A DNA stretch of 18,033 nucleotides, taken from assembly GCA_020201415.1 (NCBI GenBank), contig JAIVGW010000017.1:1-18033 (forward strand), read 5' to 3'. Of this stretch, positions 16,795 to 18,033 are shown in pieces. The number at the start of each line of letters is the position of its first letter. The stretch's first letter is position 1. The stretch is from Lentisphaerota bacterium. GTDB taxonomy: Bacteria; Verrucomicrobiota; Kiritimatiellia; JAAZAB01. The notes beneath the pieces are model-generated. The model made no database searches. It was not told the origin of the DNA and saw nothing but the letters and a program-made list of their open reading frames with translations. A program made the translations under genes and the position numbers.

Positions 16795-16931
16795 GTATTA
16801 GGGGTCAGTCCTATATAATAATAAAGTTGACGAGAAAGATAGTGGTATTAGGGGTCAGTCCTATATAATAATAAAGTTGACGTATTAGGGGTCAGTCCTA
16901 TATAATAATAAAGTTGACGAGAAAGATAGTT
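16795..16931 (+). repeat. Three-copy 37-bp direct repeat upstream of the RAYT transposase
   Basis: A 37-bp unit beginning GTATTAGGGGTCAGTCC and ending AAAGTTGAC occurs identically at 16795-16831, 16845-16881 and 16882-16918. Copies one and three are each followed by a 13-bp tail GAGAAAGATAGT(G/T); copy two is joined directly to copy three without the tail. Each unit contains a small potential hairpin (TAGGG/TCCTA) and short inverted ends GTCA/TGAC. Short palindromic GGGGTCAG-type repeats beside a Y1 transposase are the expected substrate of RAYT enzymes, so these are probably REP-like elements. Confidence 0.85.
16877..16906 (+). promoter_or_regulatory. Candidate RAYT promoter formed at the repeat junction
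   Basis: TTGACG (16877-16882), from the end of repeat two, is 18 nt before TATAAT (16901-16906) in repeat three, a near-consensus sigma-70 promoter about 40 bp ahead of the transposase start. The junction between repeats one and two carries the 13-bp tail and gives 31 nt spacing, so only the tailless junction makes a promoter. Confidence 0.5.
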
Positions 16932-16947
16932 CAGCTAGAATGCTCAC

Positions 16948-17961
16948 ATGCCAAGAAAACCACGAATAGAGTATGCTGGAGCAGTTTATCACGTAATGTG
17001 TCGCGGAGACCGTCGCGAGTCTGTTTTCCGCGATGATCGTGATCATGAGTCATTTATTGAGACGCTGGGCGAAGCATGCGGTCGTTGCGGCTGGGTGGTG
17101 CATGCGTATGTGTTGATGGCAAATCATTACCATATGCTGCTGGAAACCCCGGAAGCGAATCTGGTGGCCGGAATGCAGTGGTTGCAGGGGACATACACGA
17201 CGCGTTTTAATGTTCGGCACAGTGAATGCGGGCATTTGTTTCAAGGACGCTATAAATCCTTGCTGGTTTCCCCTGAGGGGCAGTATTTTTCTGTGGTGGC
17301 CGATTACATCCATTTGAATCCCGCACGCATCAAGGGCTATGATTTTACGCATAGGCGTCTGGAAGACCACCGCTGGAGTAGTTATCCTTCGTATGTGGGA
17401 CGCGTAAAGAGAACTGCTTGGCTCTGTGTGGATCGGGTGATGGCGGGGTTGGGTTTGTCGGATACGCTGTATGGGCGTCGTAAATATGCGCGTATGATGA
17501 GGGAAAAGATGGTGGAGATGAGCGGGAGTGACGAGCCCTGGTTAGTGGAAGAGTTGTGGAGGCGGATTCGACGTGGCTGGTGTGTTGGCGGGGAGTCATT
17601 TCGCGAGGAGATGGAGGGGTTGTTGGGCGGAGCATTGCGAGGACGGCGGCGAGATTCATACAGCGGGGAAGATGCGCGTCGCCATGACGAAATCGAGGCA
17701 GAGCGTTTGATAGGCATAGGGTTGGAGGCGTTGGGGATTGGCGAAGATGTGTTGTCGAGTCAGGCGAAAGGCAGCGAGCTAAAATACAGTTTGGCATGGC
17801 TGGTGCGCCGGCATACGTGTGTGCGCAATGGTTGGATCAAGGCGCGCCTGGTGATGGGAACGGCAACTAATTTTGCGAGTATGTTGTCTCGATTTGAAAA
17901 ATCACGGCGTGGTGAATGGGGGTACACACTGCGGAAACGGCTGGAGATTATTAATTTATAG
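16948..17961 (+). mobile_element. REP-associated tyrosine transposase (RAYT, Y1/IS200-like domain)
   Basis: The 337-residue protein starts MPRKPRIEYAGAVYHVMCRG, the typical RAYT N-terminus. The HUH metal-binding motif is His60-Tyr61-His62 in MANHYHMLLE, and the probable catalytic Tyr120 is in ADYIHLNPARIKGYD; HLFQGRYKSLLV is also characteristic. The C-terminal 150 residues, rich in Arg/Glu, end in a region like a helix-turn-helix (GTATNFASMLSRFEKSRRGE). RAYTs are single-strand nucleases/transposases that act on short palindromic repeats, usually as single-copy domesticated genes. No strong Shine-Dalgarno is seen. Three repeat copies lie directly upstream. Codon use (many TTG, GTG, GGG) looks different from the adjacent rmlB, compatible with transfer. 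The gene appears intact. Confidence 0.93.
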
Positions 17962-17987
17962 GACTTCTCTGAAAGGCTATGTCAAGC

Positions 17988-18014
17988 GCCGTGTTTCAAT
18001 TGCCGTGTTTCAAT
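17988..18014 (+). repeat. 13-bp tandem repeat downstream of the RAYT gene
   Basis: GCCGTGTTTCAAT is present at 17988-18000 and 18002-18014, separated by a single T. It may mark the right edge of the RAYT element or the start of a longer repeat array cut by the window edge. Confidence 0.5.
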
Positions 18015-18033
18015 AAAAGATCCTTTCATTTGT

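Noticed and set aside
16795..16931. CRISPR array suspicion from three identical 37-bp repeats
   Set aside because: Gaps are 13 and 0 bp, the tail is itself repeated, and the neighbour is a RAYT transposase, so REP-like repeats fit better.
17988..18014. CRISPR array suspicion from repeats containing GTTTCAAT
   Set aside because: Repeat unit is only 13 bp with a 1-nt gap; no spacer-length intervals and no cas genes.

Overview
The window is a GC-rich bacterial chromosome segment. Dense genes, sulfatases, a fucosidase, a DUF4838 hydrolase, an Asp-box (sialidase-like) protein and a REP-associated transposase with short repeats together suggest a polysaccharide-degrading bacterium of the Planctomycetes-Verrucomicrobia-Lentisphaerae-Kiritimatiellae group. 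That placement is inference from gene content; no rRNA or other phylogenetic marker except a partial dnaA is present. LAYOUT: (1) 1-1037, minus: 5' three quarters of dnaA, running off the left edge. (2) 1038-1451: a 414-bp AT-rich intergenic region with DnaA-box-like sites, a candidate origin or dnaA autoregulatory region. (3) 1452-6744, plus: a frameshifted M24 peptidase (pseudogene), a family-2 glycosyltransferase whose start overlaps the peptidase stop, an Asp-box sialidase-like protein, and a secreted DUF4838 protein, closed by a stem-loop terminator. (4) 6803-8003, minus: a GH29 alpha-L-fucosidase broken by an internal out-of-frame deletion. (5) 8194-14024, plus, diverging from the fucosidase: a two-domain alpha/beta-hydrolase esterase, two tandem paralogous sulfatases (the first C-terminally truncated) and an M20 metallopeptidase, closely spaced like an operon. 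(6) 16700-14008, minus: rmlB and cstA, overlapping by 4 bp; cstA converges on the M20 gene with a 17-bp tail overlap. (7) 16795-18033: three copies of a 37-bp repeat followed by a RAYT-type Y1 transposase and a short 13-bp tandem repeat. HOW THE GENES FIT: sulfatases, esterase and fucosidase would together strip sulfate, acyl and fucosyl groups from a sulfated fucose-containing glycan. The GH29, esterase and sulfatases lack visible signal peptides, so this would be cytoplasmic processing of imported oligosaccharides; only the DUF4838 protein has a clear export signal. No transporter, TonB receptor or dedicated regulator is in the window, so the pathway is incomplete here. The most striking general observation is that three genes (M24, GH29, first sulfatase) carry out-of-frame deletions or truncations next to intact, well-conserved neighbours. 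This is either real decay of an accessory region or an assembly/consensus problem, and read-level data would separate the two.
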